A DNA stretch of 64,000 bases, taken from Hippasteria phrygiana. Taxonomy: Eukaryota > Echinodermata > Asteroidea > Valvatida > Goniasteridae. The stretch covers positions 434,001 through 498,000 of the forward strand of contig JAZGUH010000157.1 in NCBI GenBank assembly GCA_037893225.1. The letters are read 5' to 3'. The notes below the pieces were generated by a model that was not told the DNA's origin, did not search any database, and was given only the letters and a program-made list of their open reading frames with translations. Of the stretch, positions 30,170 to 41,747 are shown in pieces (the first letter of the stretch is position 1; the number at the start of each line of letters is the position of its first letter). The position numbers and the translations under genes are program-made.

Positions 30170-30425
30170 GAAGTCGGGGCACCCGGCGGTTGTAGAAAAT
30201 GGTCTGTCATGAATTATGCATGATAGCATGTCATGTACGACGCGCGGTTGTTTCCTGAGAAGTCAGGGCACCATACTCGGCGGCTGCAGAAACTGGTCTT
30301 GTTATGAATTATGCATGAGGCGTCGCGCGGATGTATGCACACACGAATCCGCGGACGTTTTATGCATAATTCATAACAAGACCAGTGCCCTGACTTCTCA
30401 CGAAACAACCGCGCGTCATACATAC
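30170..30425. repeat. Direct plus inverted repeat cluster
   Basis: The block GAGAAGTC(A/G)GGGCAC through TGAATTATGCATGA occurs twice in direct orientation (about 30168 and 30258). It recurs once inverted (about 30361-30420), where ATGCATAATTCATAACAAGA faces TCTTGTTATGAATTATGCAT. It lies directly upstream of ASL candidate exon 1, so a promoter role is possible but unproven. Confidence 0.7.
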
Positions 30426-30490
30426 TCATGATTATACATACTCATGACAAGCTCATGATTATTCATGTTAAAATTTAAAGTATGGAATGC

Positions 30491-30568
30491 ACTCCGTCGT
30501 GTCCGTTACCGTCCGCATCGCACGCATCGATCACTACGCGATGCGGACGGTAACGGACATGACGGAGT
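30491..30568. repeat. 31-bp palindrome arms with 16-bp loop
   Basis: Left arm 30491-30521 and right arm 30538-30568 are complementary at 30 of 31 positions (GTCCGTTACCGTCCGCATCG core). A strong hairpin or cruciform candidate immediately beside the 16-bp minisatellite. Confidence 0.88.
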
Positions 30569-30646
30569 CAACTCGTACCCCAGTCAACTCGTACCCCAGT
30601 CAACTCGTACCCGAGTCAACTCGTACCCGAGTCAATTCATACTCCC
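30567..30646. repeat. 16-bp minisatellite, five units
   Basis: Unit GTCAACTCGTACCCCA or ...CCGA, five tandem copies, the last diverged. The reverse complement of this unit forms the array at 35855-35993. Confidence 0.9.
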
Positions 30647-31167
30647 ACAGCGAAAAATGACCTACATAAATTGGCACGGAACGGCCGCGAGAGGGCCACA
30701 CAACCGCCTCATTATATGACGTCGTCATACTCACCGTATAAGGCAGTTTTCATGAATGAAATTGTCGCGCACGCGCGCATACTTCGCGTCAGTAATTCGA
30801 TCCGTTTCTACTTCGATCGAGCTCACGACGATCTTTCGAATGGTACCAAAATCGTACGATTTAGTGGTTTCCTTCAGTTTTTAATTCGATTTCTTTGATT
30901 TCAACCTGAGGCTGAACAACTCGCAGATTCCTTGGTGATATTGTAAGTTTGGTAAGTAATATTTTTGTTAACATTTTAGTAGGAAACCGCACCACTGGCT
31001 GAATGTGATCGTGATGCATTAGATAATCATTGGCAAAAGTACGATGCCATGGGATGAGTGCATTTTGAGTGCGCCATGTGAATATGCATGGATTGCATGC
31101 TCGATGGGGATTTTGATGCGCACGTACGGATCCGACCGTATGCGGTCGTATGTGTATGTACGTCTCG

Positions 31168-31255
31168 GAATGCACCGGCCAGACGTGCGTGCACCGGCCG
31201 TACGTGCGTGCACCGACTGTACGTGCGTGCACCGACCGTACGTGCGTGCGTACGA
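31168..31255. repeat. 20-bp minisatellite, ACGTGCGTGCACCGACCGT-like
   Basis: About four tandem copies of a unit close to GTACGTGCGTGCACCGRCC. GC-rich and CpG-rich, no coding role seen. Confidence 0.8.
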
Positions 31256-31432
31256 ATTTGCGTGCCCATGCCGCATGGTTTCTGTGACGTCACCAGCTCA
31301 GCCGAGCACGTGCATGCTGAGCCAACCAATGAGCGCCGCGCTTGTTTCCCACCGCGCCGTGCCCATCCGTGTTACAGTACCAATGGGGATTTTTTCAATG
31401 TGACTCCCCTCTCTGTGGATGAAATTAGACAC

Positions 31433-31960
31433 AATTGCAGAATACCCTGCCACTCGTCTATCCTTACCTTGTCCTTGTATCCGGATACGCGGATGCGGTG
31501 TCACATAGTTGTCATGGTTGATTGCTCTCAATAAACCATCTCACACACGTCTGGACGTCTGTGCACACTTGCTACCGGAGTTATTTATCCCAGAATACGT
31601 GGCCACTGGAGGGGCATCTTATCACTCTCTCCCATCCCGTATACGCATATCCACTTATCCACCTCAGGGAAACTCCTTTGGACTTCGTCTTTTTTTTTCA
31701 AGCCTCCCATTCCATTTGCGTACGTACATGTAAATCCGATTCCATCCCCCTCAGAGGATTTTTTTAAATGGAAAATGCCGCCCTCTATCGCCCCTCAATG
31801 ATTCTCTCCCACCCGGTGTCCTTGTATCCACCTCGGGGGAAACTCCTTTGGAATTGGACTTTTTCCGAGCCTCCCATTCCATTTGCAACTCTCCCACTCC
31901 GTATCGGTGTATCTGTGTTTTTTAGGGGGGTATTGTCGGGTGGTGGGGTATTCTGCAATT
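31433..31960. mobile_element. TIR element with AATTGCAGAATACCC ends
   Basis: Ends AATTGCAGAATACCCTGCCAC and GTGGGGTATTCTGCAATT are inverted. The interior carries a direct repeat about 165 bp apart (GGGAAACTCCTTTGGA through GCCTCCCATTCCATTTGC at about 31667 and 31834). Non-coding, 528 bp. Confidence 0.65.
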
Positions 31961-32296
31961 ACTCCTGAATTTCCTTCGCCCATCCAATATTTTTCATATT
32001 TAATAAGCTTTCATTTTATACTGTATTTTTTTACAAATCTAAACCGTGTAAATGCTTACAGGCTGTAAATGGTTTTATTCTTTTCAAGTTTCCAGAGACT
32101 GGATGACTGGTAATGGATGACCGCCGTGCGAACTTCTTTATACAATCATTGACAATTGGCCAATGAATATTTAGTCAAGAATGTCTTTTTATTTATTTGG
32201 TTTTCTTTGCAGCGATTTCAGTACTATATCAGTCTCTTTTTAATTCGTCAAACAATCCACAAGGGAAACTGACTAGGTAAATTTGAATACATTTTC

Positions 32297-32373
32297 AAAG
32301 TGAACAAAGAAACTGGCAGGAGCGGGAGGTCACAGGTTCGAATCCCGCTCCTGCCAGTTTCTTTGTTCACTTT
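32297..32373. repeat. Perfect 31-bp inverted repeat around a B-box-like loop
   Basis: Arms 32297-32327 and 32343-32373 are exact complements. The 15-base loop plus first arm bases read GGTTCGAATCC, a perfect match to the RNA polymerase III B-box/T-arm consensus. The arm contains CGCTCCTGCCA like the 3' half of a tRNA. No A box or anticodon arm is present, so it is not a tRNA gene; perhaps a fold-back made from a tRNA-derived SINE. Confidence 0.85.
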
Positions 32374-32639
32374 AAAAAAGGTTTTTTTTTAAGGTAGTAT
32401 ATATCTTTTTTTTAATTCTTTTTTTTATTTACGGATAAACACTGAAAAACAGTGCCCACTTGTACGATTAGGATAACAAAGTGCAGTATTAAGAGGCACA
32501 ATTTGTGTAAAAGTGATTAGAGAAACAATAAAACAGAAACACCAGATTAATAATTCTTAAGAAAATCATGTGCTCTTGAGCAGAAGGCCTTGCTTCCTAC
32601 TGTTGTGGATTCACCAACAGTGACATCTGGCTTGAAGGG

Positions 32640-34970
32640 ACGATCATAATGTGCAAGTGATCAGTGACCATTCTCTGTCCTACCGGATAGCCCCTGCAAG
32701 GCAAACCTTCCAAGTGAGGCGCTTGCCCTGGTAGATCTTGATGGAGCTCTCAATGGGGGAAGCATGGTCTTCAGAAGTGCTGGTGCTCTTTCCGTATGTA
32801 GTCTGTACACAAGGCCAAGATCTGCTACAGTTTTCCGATGTGATAACAGGTCAATCTTCAACTCCTGTGAAGGGGCATTGATGATATGCATGGCACGACA
32901 TTGCACATCATCTAGCTTCTTGAGGTGAGTGGAGCTTGCTGACATCCAAGCTAAGGGGCCATACTCCATTGTGCTCCGAACATGACCTTTGTAGACTCTG
33001 GCACGGCCAGGTGGATCAAGGTAGGGAGCAATGCTACGAAGAGTGCTCACTCTTTGGCCAGCTCTAACGGCGATGGAGTTCACGTGAGACTGAAAGTCCA
33101 AGCTCTTGGAGAACCTGACACCGAGTACATGTATGTCCAGCTCTTGTACTCTCTGCAAAAGCTTGCCATCCAAGAATAACTCCGGAGGCTGCTCACTAGG
33201 TGGCCGTCTGCTGAGGGACATCACTTTGTACTTCTCTGGGGAAAATAGGACATTCCATTTTCGCCCCCACTCAGAGATCTTCTGCAGGTCTTCTCTCAGA
33301 GATGCAGTGGCATTCTCTTCACCCAGAGAATAGTAGATGGTACAATCATCAGCATAGAGGCAGGTAGGGTTGTTCAGGTTTTTGGTAAGATCATTGATGT
33401 AGACCAAGAACAGAGTTGGTCCTAGAATTGATCCTTGCGGAACCGATACATTTATTGGTGTAGATTGAGATGTTTGACCGTTGACAACTACCTGGATATA
33501 TCTGCCTATCAAGTAGCTTGATAAAAATGTCCATAGCCGTCCTGTGACACCGTTAGTTTGGTCAGCAACCCCTTGTGTCACACTCTATCAAATGCAGCTT
33601 TGATCCTGACGTCTGTTGAGGCAAGACATCCATTCATGACTCGGGTACGGAAGCCAAACTGGTTGTCACTAATGAGACCATTTCCGATGAGGTGTTCCCT
33701 CAAAACCGAGTTCACAACTCTCTTCATAACCTTGCTGATACAGCTGAGGAGACTTATTGACCTGTAGTTGTCTGGAACTGAGCGTGAGTCCTTCTTATGC
33801 ACTGGCACAACATTGGCAATCTTCCAAGAAGAAGGGAAGTAGCCACGGCTGAAGCAGAAGCGGAAAAAGCTTTGCAAGAGGTGTAGCGAGGACTGCCGCA
33901 CATTCTGTAAGAACCCGATTGCCAATACCATCTGGTACAGATGCTTTGTTTATGTTTACATTTGCCAGGATTCGTTTAATGTCTCGAGGCCGGAACTTTA
34001 CACTGTCCAGGGGAATGTCGGTATGAGCTGAAGGTACGTCGTCAGCCTCATTGATTGCACATTCTGATGCAAAGTGATCGCACAAGACATCAGCTTTCTC
34101 CTGAGAGCTGGTAAAGGTCTTTCCATCCTTCTGCAAGGTTGGAATGCTTGCATGACGTCCATTCCCTTGTATTCTCTTCACTGACCACCACCAATCACAG
34201 GGTCTGGTTTCTGCAAATGTCAGTCGGTCTCTAGTCCTCTGAAAGTGTTGCCTTCTTGCTTCTTTTTATACTTTCTGATAGTTCTGCCTTGCTTCTAGTA
34301 GGGTATCGTGAGTAGCAGTTATACAGTTGCTGTATGCCTGACACACAGCCTTGTCAGCCATCCGGCAAGCCTCTGTAAACCATGGAATATCAAAATAGTA
34401 GGACGGAGATATCTCTGTGATGATAGCTTCAATGTTGTTACAGGCTACCCCTGGATCTCCAGTGTTTAAGGCTTGGTTCCATGACCGACTTTGCAGGTGC
34501 TGCCTCAAGGATTCCCAATTTGCCTTTTTATAATCCCACAATCGTCGATGATATGGTTTGTCCAGGACAAGTGGCTTTTTTAATACAATCTTCGCTGAGC
34601 CATGGTCGGATACCAATGTTGGCCTTCACGCTGGTGGTGTAGTAAGCAGCAGAATCAACGATAACAAGGTCGAGTGGATTTCCGCCTCAGGTAGGCTCTT
34701 TCACCAGTTGATCTAAACCATATGTCAGACAGAGATTGTGACAAGCAATTCCTGCTCTGTTTGTTGGTGACTTGCTAGCTAGCCATTCGCGGTGATGAAC
34801 GTTAAGATCTTCAAGAATCATTACACGATCTGAGTCAGTAGCTTGTATGACAGAATCCAGGTTGTTGGACAAGTAGTCAATAAGATGACATTCAGTTCCG
34901 GGCAGGGAGCCAGGCCGATACACAGCACCTATCAGTAGCTTTTCTGCTTTGGTTTTCATGGTGCACCAGA
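32640..34970 (-). pseudogene. Degraded APE-type LINE (endonuclease tail and reverse transcriptase)
   Basis: The minus strand carries one LINE coding region in at least five frames. 34959-34687 is the endonuclease tail (AVYRPGSLPG, then LNVHHREW). 34616-34266 is the linker. 34181-33795 is the RT start (DIKRILANVNINKAS). 33931-33578 is the RT middle (VVPVHKKDSRSVPDNYRSIS). 33581-32661 is the RT core with VPQGSILGP and LYADDCTIYYSL (YADD near 33356-33345) and the thumb. Frame changes at about 34640, 34230, 33870 and 33580 make it non-functional. It differs from the LINE at 18-22 kb. Exact clade unknown. Confidence 0.9.
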
Positions 34971-35224
34971 TGACTTAGAGGTCAGGGGGTTCCAAATTCT
35001 GGTGCTGTTGCACTTGAATTATATTGCAAAACCAAACAGCAAGACCACCCCATCCGTCACTGCAATCTCGTCGTATAGGTGGTTCTTGGGACCCCACTTA
35101 GAGACACATATGAGTTGGACACTGTAGGGTTTTTGTTTCAGTACAAACAATGATATCAATTTACAAACATAAAAAAAAAACTACTAAATTATTACAAAAT
35201 ACTGCACTAGACTGTAAAGTAAAT

Positions 35225-35860
35225 AGCATTCGCAAGCATCCTGTGAAATCATTGCACCTGGTGTGCTGTCATTTTCAACGATTGTCGGCCGACAATAATT
35301 CCATGATGTCTATAAATTGCTCCGTTTTGTCTAAAGTATGGTTATGCACCTATCAATTTTATGACGCACCCACGGACCCCCCCGGGGAGGTGCGTCATGT
35401 CTCTCTCATGTTCAGTCAGATCGTGACGAAGGGGGTGTGTCAAGTACGACTTTGGTTCGTCATAAACACATAGTGGGATGCGTTGGGGTGCGTCATGGCG
35501 CATCATGCAGAACTTACAAACTGCATTACACATTATGCTAGTCATAGGGGAGTTGTTGTCTGGACATGGTGCGTCAAAAAAAGTGGTTTATAGCGTCAAT
35601 TGTACATAAATGGTTTGACACGAACATGATGCAAGGGTGCATCATGGGACCCCAAAAGATGGCCTCACATTGGACATTGACACACCTCCCCCGAGGGTCT
35701 GAGGGTGCGTCAAATAATTGAGAGGTGCATTATGGACCCAGACTACTAGAACAAGATTTTTTTTCTCTACTTAGACTACGGTTTTCCCAGCATCTATGCA
35801 CACAAAACCTGAAACAGGTCAGTGTTGCAGTATTTGTAGTTGTAGTAGTTGTGTTGGGTA
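35225..35860 (+). repeat. Dispersed repeat family F, copy 1 (interrupted)
   Basis: Shares GCATCCTGTGAAATCAT, CTGGTGTGCTGTCATTTTC, CTCCGTTTTGTCTAAAGTA and TTTTCCCAGCATCTATGCA with 50535-50765 and 57870-58065. A TIR element (35342-35733) interrupts it. Non-coding. Confidence 0.7.
35342..35733. mobile_element. TIR element nested in family F repeat
   Basis: Ends TTATGCACCTATCAATTTTA and its complement from AATAATTGAGAGGTGCATTA, followed inward by TGACGCACCC on both sides. The host repeat copies at 50.7 kb and 57.9 kb lack this insert, which defines it as an insertion of about 390 bp. The interior repeats GGTGCGTCA words. Confidence 0.75.
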
Positions 35861-35993
35861 TGAGTTGTGTCGGGTACGAGTTGCCTTGGGTACGAGTTGC
35901 CTCCGGTATGAGTTACCTCGGGTGCGAGTTGTCTCGGGTACAAGTTGTCTCGGGTACGAGTTGCTTTGGGTACGAGTTGACTCTGGTACGAGT
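35855..35993. repeat. 16-bp minisatellite, about nine units
   Basis: Unit CGGGTACGAGTTGCCT with variants; the reverse complement of the 30567-30646 unit. No coding role. Confidence 0.9.
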
Positions 35994-36734
35994 AAGGCTG
36001 TTCGATATGACGATATTTCAATATTTTTGTCATATTAAAAATCAAATCGGCCACTTAAAAAAAAATGGAATATTGGGAAATTTGATATCCCGAAGAATAT
36101 CGCGATATCTTGCTTTTTACAGCATTTAAGATTTGTCTAAGTGTGTATTAAGTGTGGATTAGTCCAGTTTACCTTGCCCGAAATTCCAGTTATTTCTAAT
36201 AAATTTGACGATAGAATAGTTCATAATGTATGTACTAAATATACGTGTCGTTTCTTTGACTGTTTTCCAAACCCCAACATGACTTCGTCGACGTCATATC
36301 TCAGTGCCGTTCATTATAGTGCATGCGCATGCATTGCTTCGCATCGTTGGTACATGGTGTAGTCTTGGTCAAGTGCAAACAACTGCACTGAATGCTACAT
36401 ACATGTACCGTCTTATTCCCATTGTACAATGTACGTACACGCAGCTAACGTGTAGCGAACTTCGTCTTGAGAAAAGACTAAAACCTGGGTTATGGCCGGC
36501 CCTATAGCGCACGTTCGTGGCATGCATTGTATAATGGCTGTCTGGTGTAAAGACATACAATACGGTCGATTTTTTACAGCTCACGTGTGATTGTCTATGT
36601 TATTAATTAACAGCTGTTACTAATCAGCAATGCCGAAATAGAAACAAACGCTTGTCTTTCTGGAGTGCCGTAAAGAAGCCAACTGAAGGTAAATGTCATA
36701 GTACTCCAACTACTCAAGGAGTGAAGCCTTGTCA

Positions 36735-36785
36735 ACCCGGCCCCGATCTTGGCGGCCCCGATCTTGGCGGCCCCGATTCGCAATC
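36735..36785. repeat. 15-bp GC-rich tandem repeat
   Basis: GGCCCCGATCTTGGC about three times, then diverged copies (GGCCCGATCACGCTGG). Confidence 0.8.
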
Positions 36786-37003
36786 TCGGTATTAAAAAAA
36801 TTAGCGGACCCGAGCTCAGTCCCTGGGCGTGCATGAGCTCAATACCAGCGGGCCCGATCACGCTGGTCCCGATCTCACGATGCGGTGGTGACTTCTGTCA
36901 TGTATTGTTTTTATTCCTCCATTCTTCCGTAAAGGAAAAAGTGATGTCATTACGATAATATCGAATATCGCGATTTCTTTTGGCCAATATTTCGGTTTCA
37001 AAA

Positions 37004-38548
37004 TAGTCGACTCTCGTTGATAAGAGCTCAGTTAGCACAAGATCTCGGTTAAGACGAGAATTTTCATTGTTCCCGACCGAATTGTGCACATTCCTATAGG
37101 AGAAAATTTCATTAATACGAGCTCTGGTTATGCGAGAACTCGGATAAGACGAGCATTTTTTTGCGGCCCAATTGAGCGCAAAGACATGTAATGATGTATT
37201 GTTATCCATTTTCCACGAACAGTTTGGAAAGCAACCTGTCAATCAGCGAATCCATTCAATTTGTAAAGTTATTGTAATTATTGTTAATTCTGCAATGTGG
37301 TTTTCACTCCGCGTACACATCACCTGTTTGTGTCTCATGCCGCTATGATAATGGTGCAGTAATGCTCGCTAAATCCTGCACTGCGGTTTTCACTCCATCT
37401 AGACATCGGCTGTTTATGTCTCGTACGTGCCGTTAGAGGGGGCTATTAAAAGGTGGACAATGGGCGTTTGCGGTTCCCGTGCCGCTATAGAGGGGTTTGT
37501 TTATGGCGACTTTCATGCCGCCACAACGCCGAAACTTAAAGAATTGCGTAAACTAATCCCAAAGTGCGAAAACAGAAGACTTGATTTTGTTGCCCTTCCA
37601 GCCAGCCAGAAAAATAACCAAACAACAAAATGCATGTTTGGCGCCCTCTTTTGTTCAGTAATATCAATCCCGTTTGTAACTAAAAATAATATATTTACCC
37701 CCATGATTATAAATTAATCCCCGACAGTCGCACCCCAACATTTCGACAAATTTTACCGTAAAAACCAGTAATTAATGAAGACCCCCCACGATCGAGAAAC
37801 GCCCTCTGTTGTCCACAAAAAATGCACTGGTTTCCTCCTTTTTGTGTGCCTTGTGCTAGTTTCCGTGCTGGTTACCTACTAACAAGAGCCCCATCAGGAT
37901 TTGTGTGCTGTATTCAAAATGTGTCACCACGCGTGCGCGATGCATGCGTGCATGCATGCAGCGCACATGTGTACGCCTTTTACAATTTTCGTTGCGTACT
38001 GGAAAGTCGTCCGTTTCTAAACCTTTTTCATTCGTGTAATTTTACTTATTTTTCCATCCATAAATAATTCTGAGTTAGTGTATAGCCCGCAGCGTGTCAT
38101 AGAACAACAACAACCGTATCAGCACCATGGGAAAAATCAGACCGAGAAACATTTGGATTTCTTCCTCCATGTTGAAACTTCGAACATCAAAACATCGCAC
38201 ATGTACATGTATGTATACGTATGCAATTTGACCTGTACCAGCATGCAACACTGCCACAGAGTGCGCGCTCAGCAAGCAAACGCATGCGTAATACCGAACT
38301 CGGTGACCTTTCGGACTCAACACTTCCATTCAAAAAAGTGGTTCAAGTATAAGTGGGAACCCGACTTGTGGTTTTGTTGCGGTTAGACAACGATCACACT
38401 AAAATGCCGGATCTTGATCCACCTTTTCCCAATTCAAGTGGGAACGCGGTATAAAGGGGAAAACCTGCAGCCCGGATAGAACAAGAGCCCGGATAATACA
38501 AGATATTTGCATAAGTCCGAAGGACCTCGTATTAACGAGAGTCGACTG
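37004..38548. mobile_element. pogo/Tigger-like non-autonomous element
   Basis: Ends TAGTCGACTCTCGTTGATAA and its near complement ending GAGAGTCGACTG, followed by TA at 38549. Several inner CGGTTAAGACGAG and GGATAATACAAG words repeat the TIR sequence, typical of pogo-like elements. The left terminal base is mutated so only one TA is obvious. No transposase is recognised in the 1.5 kb interior; an open frame at 37427-37717 shows no homology I know. Confidence 0.6.
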
Positions 38549-38779
38549 TACACAATAATAATTCCATTGCACCCACCCTTTAACGGTACATGTAGTTCGG
38601 TTAACCTCTTCCTCTGTGTCAACATTTTCTCAGTCTATCATGTCTATACCTGTTGCACCATTCAGAACACGGTAACACAGACATGACATAATAATAGTCA
38701 CCTCACCTTTGGACATGTTGGACAGTTGTCGTGATACATAGCTTGCAGATTAACCGTAACTCCCTACAACATTTTTCCT

Positions 38780-39090
38780 ACATGTACATGTAACCTTAAT
38801 CCTCCAATATCCTCTGATTTAACCTGAAACCTCCAAAATCCTCTAATGGGGACCACTGCCTGAATCCTGCAAAATCCTCCGGGGGTTTTGGTAAACACTC
38901 CAGTGACCTCAATCCCCCAAAAGCATCCAGCATCAGATTGGGCCCGATGACCTGGATCCTCTATTTTCCTCCACATACAAAATCTTCTAATGGCCCTCAA
39001 TCCTGCAAAATCCCCCCAATGCTTTAACTTCCGAAGACCCTTAATCCTCCATTTGGCAAAGAAGATTTTGGAGGATTTGGGAAGGTAAGG
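38780..39090. repeat. Degenerate AATCCTCCAA repeats
   Basis: About ten loosely spaced copies of AATCCTCC(A/G) or AATCCTGCAAAATCC in 300 bp. Similar words appear at 11466 and 13250. Confidence 0.6.
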
Positions 39091-39649
39091 GTTAAATGAA
39101 TTTCTTCTTTTTGGTGTCAATTATTGGGTTCTCATGTCTTTGAAATTTCCTTTAATAATGAAATTGCTCCAGGACTGAAAAACCAAACCAAACAAAACAA
39201 AAAAACACCACAAAAGTCGCTGTCAAGATACACTTTGTATGCTGGCCAGTTGCAACAAACGTACATGTAATTGCCAAATATATGCTGGCATAAAAACATG
39301 CACATGTATTGTACATGTATGTATTATCTGCCACGCAAAATGTCTGTCCTAGACGAATTGCCAGCAACTGAATATGCCATGAATATTTACCAATCAGAAC
39401 GACTTCTGGCAGTATATCTTTTCAGATTTTGTTTGCAGTGCCCGGCAAATATTCAGCCGATAAAATTTAATTTTTGCAGTCGGTAGAACAGATGACAAGT
39501 TTTTGAGAATTCAAAACCAAATCATGATACAATTTGGAATCTTGACAGTCCCATTTATTTTACTACAGTTGGCTTAAATCATGATCAAATTAATCTTGAA
39601 AAAAAATCATACTGTTTTTCAAATTAGCCCTAATCCCTTTCAATGTTTT

Positions 39650-40210
39650 TCATATGGCCCTGCTAAATACAACAATTTCCAACAAAACTGAAATGAGAAG
39701 CCTGCTACATGTACATTGTAAATACAACAAAATCCAACAGCAAATTTGGTTGGACACCAACCTTGGCATTTTGCAGCTACATGTACTGTTGAATCCAAAA
39801 AAAAAAGAACAGGTACATGTATTTGTTTGTACATGTACAACCCCTGCCAAATCCAACGAAATCCAACTGAAATTTTACTGGAAGTCTGCTTCCACCTGCC
39901 AGACAGGTACATGTATGTTTACCCTTCCACATAAATGACAAAATTCAACAGGTACATTTATGTTTAGCTGCTACCCTGCTGAATACATGTACAACAATAT
40001 TCAACACACCTACATCGTGTACATGTACATGTAGTTTGTGTTTTAAACTGCTAAATCTAACAAATTATAACAGCTTTTTACTTTTGTTGGATTTAGCACA
40101 GACAGCGGCTTTAACCCTTAGGGTACACGAATGCAACAGAATGCAACGCAGCTGAAATATGAACCTTGCTAAATGCAACAACATGCAACAGTGGATTTTA
40201 TACAATGCCT
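39650..40210. repeat. Degenerate AATCCAACA repeats with ACATGTAC
   Basis: Many copies of AAATCCAACA and CTGCTAAATACAACA interspersed with TACATGTAC. Related words recur at 46358-46445 and 60620-60705. Non-coding. Confidence 0.55.
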
Positions 40211-40290
40211 GAATAAACCCCCGCAATCTGATTGGTGGATCGTCGATCACGTGCATTGAATTATTTGTCCCATCGCACGATGCGAACCCG
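40200..40290 (-). repeat. Shared block with 51425-51515
   Basis: CTGATTGGTGGATCGTCGAT and surrounding bases match the reverse complement of 51468-51495 (ATCGACGATCCACCAATCAG), including TTATTTGTCCCATCG against GGTACGAATTATTC. A dispersed repeat of about 90 bp. Confidence 0.6.
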
Positions 40291-41021
40291 CACCGCAAAA
40301 CAAAGTTCTATCATATTGTTCTATCGAAGGGTAGACGCGGCCCGACAGTTTGCTCAGGGAGTTTGCTCTGTTCAGCCGGACTTTTGAGGCCTAAATTTTC
40401 CTCAATCCCTCGTCTTTGGGGAATGTACAACTTCTTTGGGTACAGTGTATATTACTGAGTGAAGCCTGCATTGACACACCTGGCCGACATCTTGCATTTT
40501 ACGTGTCAAAATATGCCTGTAATTTGTTTCCACTTTCGACGGTCACAGCTTCGGAAATATCCATTTGCCACTGTTCATTGTAGGCCAGTACATGTACATG
40601 CATAGAGACGGCCCGACAACAATGTGTTTTTTTTTAGTAACAAACACATTTATTAAGACCAACATTGTTTTTCTATTTCAGTGACCCTTCAATTGTACTA
40701 CATGTACATTGTACATCTTATAGGGTCAACCTCTTGCTGCTCCTCCAAGAATTTAGTATAACAAATTCTAATGGAAAATTTGGCATCAATTATTTATACA
40801 AAATGCATTTCTAAAGCGGCTCATTTGATTGGCTCATAAATAGTACTTGTGAATACCAAAAAAAATCGGTTAGGATTCAGGCCATGTTTGTATGTACATG
40901 TAGACACACGGTTTAAGTCAAATTGAGGGGGGGGGGGGGGAAGCAAGCTGTGCTTCCACAGCATATGCATTTATATGTACAGTACAGTTGTACACATACA
41001 TGTACATTGCCTTTGCAAGTT

Positions 41022-41310
41022 TACATGGGAATTGGGAATTTCTCCAAGCACTTTTTCTCTTCCTAGCGAACTCGTTTTCATTTCACATAATGTGAAACAA
41101 AATTCCCACAGCAGAGAAAATTGTTCACGCCTTTTCACACAAGTGGGAAAACATTTTCATGCCTTTTCACACAAGTGAAACAAAATTGTTTACGCCTTTT
41201 CTCAAAACTGGGAAAATAAATTCCTACTTGAATTCACAGGGGGGGGGGGAAGTTGTATGGGAAATGTGAATGGGAATCAAGTTCTCTTCACAAAGATTCC
41301 CATTCCCATT
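41022..41310. repeat. Dispersed repeat family G, copy 1
   Basis: Built of GCCTTTTCACACAAGTG units separated by AAAATTGTT and ending with matching inverted ATTCCCATTC words. The reverse complement of most of it occurs at 61195-61435. Confidence 0.65.
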
Positions 41311-41747
41311 CACAGTGTTTAACTTTCAATTGCAATGGACTGTTACAGTAATCTGTAATCATCTGGAATATCGCATATATGTAAGCTTTGTTCTAGGAGG
41401 TGCCCAAAGAATTTTGTATAAAATGCTGTTCTCAAATTTAAAGGTGGGTCATGTCATGGCCCATCTCACTGGCCGAAGTGTCTCTAGAAAAATTGACTCC
41501 TTTCCTGGCCATGCCCTGACATGGTGTTGGCCATTGCATCCTTTTAAAGCATCTACTATGTCCAGCACACAACTTTGTTATAGGGTAGATGTATGTATGT
41601 TTTTGCCAAGTTGGATTAAATTTAACAATTAAAGTGCTGCAGGCAAAAAGAAAACATGCACAAAGTCAATGGGATTTGGGATAGAACTCGATCAAGAAGA
41701 CAAATTAGTAATATCAGAATGATTACAAAGGTTTCTCCTCTAGTTGG

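Noticed and set aside
32297..32373. tRNA gene
   Set aside because: Only a T-arm/acceptor-like part is present; no D arm, anticodon arm or A box, and the structure is a simple hairpin.
35725..36129. ORF with repeated GYELPWVRVASGMS-like units
   Set aside because: It is translation of the 16-bp minisatellite, which is open by chance.
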